Shown here in pieces: positions 61,278 through 64,000 of a stretch of DNA of 64,000 nt. The notes under the pieces were generated by a model, which did no database searches, was not told the origin of the DNA, and worked only from the letters and a program-made list of their open reading frames with translations. Source of the stretch: Moesziomyces globuligerus. Taxonomy: Eukaryota; Basidiomycota; Ustilaginomycetes; Ustilaginales; Ustilaginaceae. The position numbers and the translations under genes were made by a program. Each line of letters starts with the position of its first letter. Position 1 is the stretch's first letter. Where the stretch lies: assembly GCA_030849465.1 (NCBI GenBank), contig JARVLF010000014.1, positions 186,001-250,000 on the forward strand, in the 5' to 3' direction.

Positions 61278-61622
61278 TCACTTGGATCCTTTGGTTTCCT
61301 TGAAGAGAACGTGCTTTCGGACTGTAGGCAAGATGAAGAGAAGAGCATTGTCGGGACCGTGTCAGCTGAGGTCGCTTGCAAGAATGCAAGTGAATGCTGA
61401 GGTCGGCTTACCCTTTGGATCGTACTTCATCATGCTGAGCTTCTCAGCGACTCTTGTTCGGCGAGTGGTGTACATGAATCCAGTCCCTGCTGTCGAGACC
61501 AGTCGTGCGATCACGACGCTGTTGCAAGATTCAAGGGCCGAGCCGGGTGTGAGTCCAACGCACTACATCTGAGCTCATCTCGAGTTGGAGCGTCCTTACC
61601 GTGCCTTAGACTTGACGGCCAT
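61278..61622 (-). CDS. MRPL39: Mitochondrial ribosomal protein bL33m (three small exons)
   Basis: Exons on the minus strand are 61622-61600, 61518-61412 and 61321-61278. Introns of 81 and 90 bp start GTAAGG and GTAAGC and end AACAG and TACAG. The 57-residue product begins MAVKSKAR, continues VVIARLVSTAGTGFMYTTRR and VAEKLSMMKYDPK, and ends VRKHVLFKETKGSK. This is the complete bL33 fold of bacterial and mitochondrial large ribosomal subunits: KSKAR start, STAxTGxxYTTxR, KLxxxKYDPxxRKHVxF. Both splice junctions fall inside conserved motifs and restore the family sequence exactly, which strongly supports the model. No single frame shows the gene, so it is easily missed. Confidence 0.93.
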
Positions 61623-62041
61623 CTTAGCGGAGCGGTGATGAAGTGGAGTGTGGTGTACAGGATAGAGGCCGAACCCGTGGAGATGAGTGGAAAGCGACAA
61701 GGTGGTGAGAATGCACTCGGAAGATTTGCTGGCCGACATTTCTGTCCACGCTTCCGCAGCTCCAAAATCCGAGTCCCGAAAATTCCAGCCCGACCTTCGC
61801 AGCGATGTTTGAGATTTCACTCACGCTGCTTCCCTCAGGCTTCCTCGCTGCAACGACCCTGTCCCTCAACCGACTCTGACCTGCGCTTCTCACAAGGCAC
61901 CAGCTACGCACGTCTTCTGCAGCCACACATTCGAGGCGCATGAGCACTCTTGGGCGAGCTCCTCTGCATTCCTCTAAAAACGCTCCAGTGATTCAACCAT
62001 GATCTTCTAGGAAGCAGGAATCGTCGACAGGATCGCCGCGA
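61623..62041. other. Spacer between the carboxypeptidase and bL33m genes
   Basis: This stretch is 419 bp long. It should contain the bL33m promoter and the 3' UTR of the carboxypeptidase gene, since both genes read leftward. I see no gene in it. Confidence 0.4.
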
Positions 62042-63832
62042 TCACAGCTTGAAGAGTCGCTGGGAGGAATAGCGAGAGCGGAACATCTCGCCAGTACGAA
62101 CGGCTTGGCGGGAGCCCGCAAGTGGGGCTGCACTCCATTTTGACGCGGTAGAAGTGTTGCTGATGGGGTTGGGCGCGTTCGTCGTGTGGTTGTAAGTGGC
62201 GTCCGGAGGGAGCACCTCGAACTGCACCGTGGCATTGCCCTCTCGGTACGTGCTCTTCGCGGGCCCACTCGTCTTGTACTGGCTGCCCTTGGAGATCTTG
62301 GTTGTACCGCTCGCAAGATCGGTGCCGTTCAGGATCCTTTCGAACATCTCGAGCGAGGCCAGAGGCTGGTAGAAGGGCACCTCGTGACCGGACTCGTAGA
62401 TGCGGACAAACGAAAACTGGCCGCTCTGCTTGACCTGTCCGTGTGCGATGCCGTCCGAGGTCTTCAGATCCTCGTAGCCGGCCTGGTCGAATCCTGCGTG
62501 CTGCACGCGCTCAGCGACAGCCTCACCACCCAGCCAGTTGCAGTTGTAGTCGGCGTCACCAGCGTACATGACCACCTGCACCCCCTGGTCGAGAAGCGAG
62601 CGCACGTCCTCGATCGTGCCGGACTCGCGCCCGTCATCGCCCGTGTTGCTGAACGCGCTCGAGACCGTCGACGAACTCTCGCTGAAGTTTTGGAACGCGC
62701 CGATCGCCTCCTGCACCGCCGGCGTGTTGAGATAGTCGACGTAGAAGCTGTAAGGGAACGGATCCGGGGAGAGCTCTCGGATGTCGTACTCGTCTCGATT
62801 GGCGTAGTTGTCCAGGATGGACTCCACGTTGTTGGCGCAGAACGTGTCGGCAGTGCTGCACACCTGATTCGTCCCCGTGGCAGAGCAGTCTCGGATCTGG
62901 TCCAGGCAGTTGCCTCGTCCGAACATGTTGTTGTACATCATCTCCTCGACCGACGAGTTGAAAGGTCGATAGTCGTACGAGTTGCCGGGCGATACTGTGA
63001 AGTTGTAGTACGCTGCGTACTGCAGCTCCGGGTCGTACCAGCCATTGCCGATCAGGACCGACTGGAGCTTGATCTTGTGCGCGCCAGGACTGCCATGCGC
63101 GTTCTGCTCTTCGATGTAGTTGTTGAACACAGGGCCGTAGTGGCCGCCATACGACTCGGTAGCAAAGTGGAAGTCCTTGCGCGAATACTGCGGGAAGGCG
63201 CCCATGAAGCCTTGCAGGGTGCGATAGAAGTTCTTGGCGGCCGACTCGGTCGAGTTGGCCGTCAAGGTGGCATTCGGCGCAGAGTACGTGCCGCAGGTGC
63301 CAAAGTTCTGTGCGTAGTCGGGGCACTTGGCATCCGGTAGCACGACGAGTGAGTCGGTGGTAGGGTCGACGTAGCCAGGAACGAGCTTGGTGTAGGAGAG
63401 GCCGGTCGTGGCTGGTTGGTCGATGAAAATCATGTTGCTGGCGTTGTTCCAGGCGTACGGATTGTTGACGACGGTTCCGTTAGAGTCGACATAGCACGGT
63501 CCGAGTTCCTGGAAGAGCCCGATCATGGAAGACGAGCCCGGTCCACCGTTGATCCATACAGTCAAGGGAGCCTCCTTCGGAGAGCCGTTGCGTGCTTCGA
63601 AGAACCAGAAAAAGATGTGCTCGTCCTCTTCCACATCAACATAACCGGAAAAGCTCCTGACGTTCGCATCGGTCTCGCAAGTGCCCGAGGGGACCTCCTT
63701 GTATCGGACGGGGATGTCGAGATAGCCGGTGGCGTTCTTGAGATCCGTGGGAGGCTTGACGAATTGCGAAAGCGCTCCGTCCGCCAATCGAAGCGCAGAG
63801 ATAAGCGCGAAGGCCACGGATCGCGCGATCAT
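62042..63832 (-). CDS. Secreted serine carboxypeptidase (peptidase family S10)
   Basis: The 596-residue protein has an N-terminal signal peptide (MIARSVAFALISALRLADGA). The S10 fold motifs are present: the substrate-binding WINGGPGSSSM near residue 93, the nucleophile block ATESYGGHYGP with Ser 227, the acid region YAGDADYNCNW near 423-433, and the catalytic His in ESGHEVPFYQP (His 483). Many N-x-S/T sites (for example NATL, NSTE, NGTD) indicate N-glycosylation. Paired cysteines are as expected for the family. It should remove C-terminal amino acids from peptides in the vacuole or outside the cell. The lack of a clear vacuolar signal or GPI site leaves the destination open. The ATG is at 63830-63832. 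Confidence 0.93.
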   Translation of the reverse strand: MIARSVAFALISALRLADGALSQFVKPPTDLKNATGYLDIPVRYKEVPSGTCETDANVRSFSGYVDVEEDEHIFFWFFEARNGSPKEAPLTVWINGGPGSSSMIGLFQELGPCYVDSNGTVVNNPYAWNNASNMIFIDQPATTGLSYTKLVPGYVDPTTDSLVVLPDAKCPDYAQNFGTCGTYSAPNATLTANSTESAAKNFYRTLQGFMGAFPQYSRKDFHFATESYGGHYGPVFNNYIEEQNAHGSPGAHKIKLQSVLIGNGWYDPELQYAAYYNFTVSPGNSYDYRPFNSSVEEMMYNNMFGRGNCLDQIRDCSATGTNQVCSTADTFCANNVESILDNYANRDEYDIRELSPDPFPYSFYVDYLNTPAVQEAIGAFQNFSESSSTVSSAFSNTGDDGRESGTIEDVRSLLDQGVQVVMYAGDADYNCNWLGGEAVAERVQHAGFDQAGYEDLKTSDGIAHGQVKQSGQFSFVRIYESGHEVPFYQPLASLEMFERILNGTDLASGTTKISKGSQYKTSGPAKSTYREGNATVQFEVLPPDATYNHTTNAPNPISNTSTASKWSAAPLAGSRQAVRTGEMFRSRYSSQRLFKL

Positions 63833-64000
63833 GGTGTCTACAGTCAGAGGATCGACGTCTACTTCCGTCTAGCTAGTCCGTTTCCGTTGCGACTCCAGGT
63901 ACTTATACTTGTGGCGTCCCAGGCGACAAAGCAAACAGCGTGTCCCAGCACGAGCCTGTGCCAACGGCACGACTCGGGCCGCTCGTTCGGCCGCCGGCCG
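63833..64000. other. Upstream region of the carboxypeptidase gene (window end)
   Basis: The last 168 bp lie upstream of the carboxypeptidase start. On the minus strand a TATAAG element is opposite 63902-63907, about 70 bp before the ATG, and may be its TATA box. No gene is visible. Confidence 0.3.

Noticed and set aside
62186..63340. Plus-strand 384-codon frame opposite the carboxypeptidase
   Set aside because: The minus strand has an intact S10 peptidase with catalytic residues, and the plus-strand frame has only Val/Arg/Leu-rich shadow sequence.

Overview
The window is nuclear DNA of a basidiomycete fungus, most likely a smut or smut-related yeast of the Ustilaginaceae. Evidence: GC-rich coding sequence with strong C/G third-position preference, mostly intronless long genes, short introns (about 70-110 bp) with GTAAGT/GTACGT-type donors, and above all a clear Rep1 (repellent) precursor at 48775-50457, a secreted repeat protein known from Ustilago maydis. 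The species cannot be named from the sequence alone. No rRNA, tRNA, transposon, CRISPR array or phage feature was found.

Layout. 1-3004: 3' part of a large disordered protein. 3005-6128: gene-free, repeat-bearing DNA, part of which is degenerate copies of the end of the first gene. 6129-9054: an Rkm5-type lysine methyltransferase (minus) and a long leader region. 9055-25939: a dense housekeeping block with a GH63-like glycosidase-fold protein, spliceosomal cyclophilin CWC27, a CoA-type Nudix hydrolase, Nop15-like ribosome biogenesis factor, p23/Sba1 co-chaperone, DGAT2 acyltransferase, splicing helicase PRP22 and a peroxisomal-type FAD amine oxidase. 26143-33793: the prenylated chitin-synthase activator SKT5/CHS4, an RWD/DUF1115 protein, complex I subunit NDUFA5, a WW-domain protein and HIG1-domain RCF2. 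35178-38923: a GIN4/HSL1-type septin-associated kinase. 41783-48131: CENP-O/MCM21, METTL16 (six exons including an 11-nt microexon) and an ERT1-type Zn2Cys6-PAS transcription factor. 48775-50457: REP1. 50458-55183: about 4.7 kb without a convincing gene. 55184-63832: a peroxisomal ABCD half-transporter, an unrecognised conserved-looking two-exon gene, a protein with clathrin-box motifs, a tiny three-exon gene for mitochondrial ribosomal protein bL33m, and a secreted serine carboxypeptidase.

How the genes fit together. There is no operon-like logic. Genes are placed in divergent and convergent pairs with short spacers. Several themes recur: pre-mRNA splicing and RNA modification (CWC27, PRP22, METTL16), ribosome production (Rkm5, Nop15, bL33m), respiration (NDUFA5, RCF2), lipid and peroxisome metabolism (DGAT2, ABCD transporter, FAD oxidase, Nudix), and cell wall/bud-neck growth (SKT5, GIN4-type kinase, REP1). 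I did not find a clearly new multi-gene system. The most unusual items are the REP1 repeat/processing architecture, the METTL16 microexon flanked by an intron that can be read through in frame, the copied gene tail downstream of the first gene, and the two uncharacterised proteins at 57.7-61.1 kb.

Exon boundaries were inferred by hand from splice consensus, reading frame and protein-family continuity. They have not been tested against transcripts.
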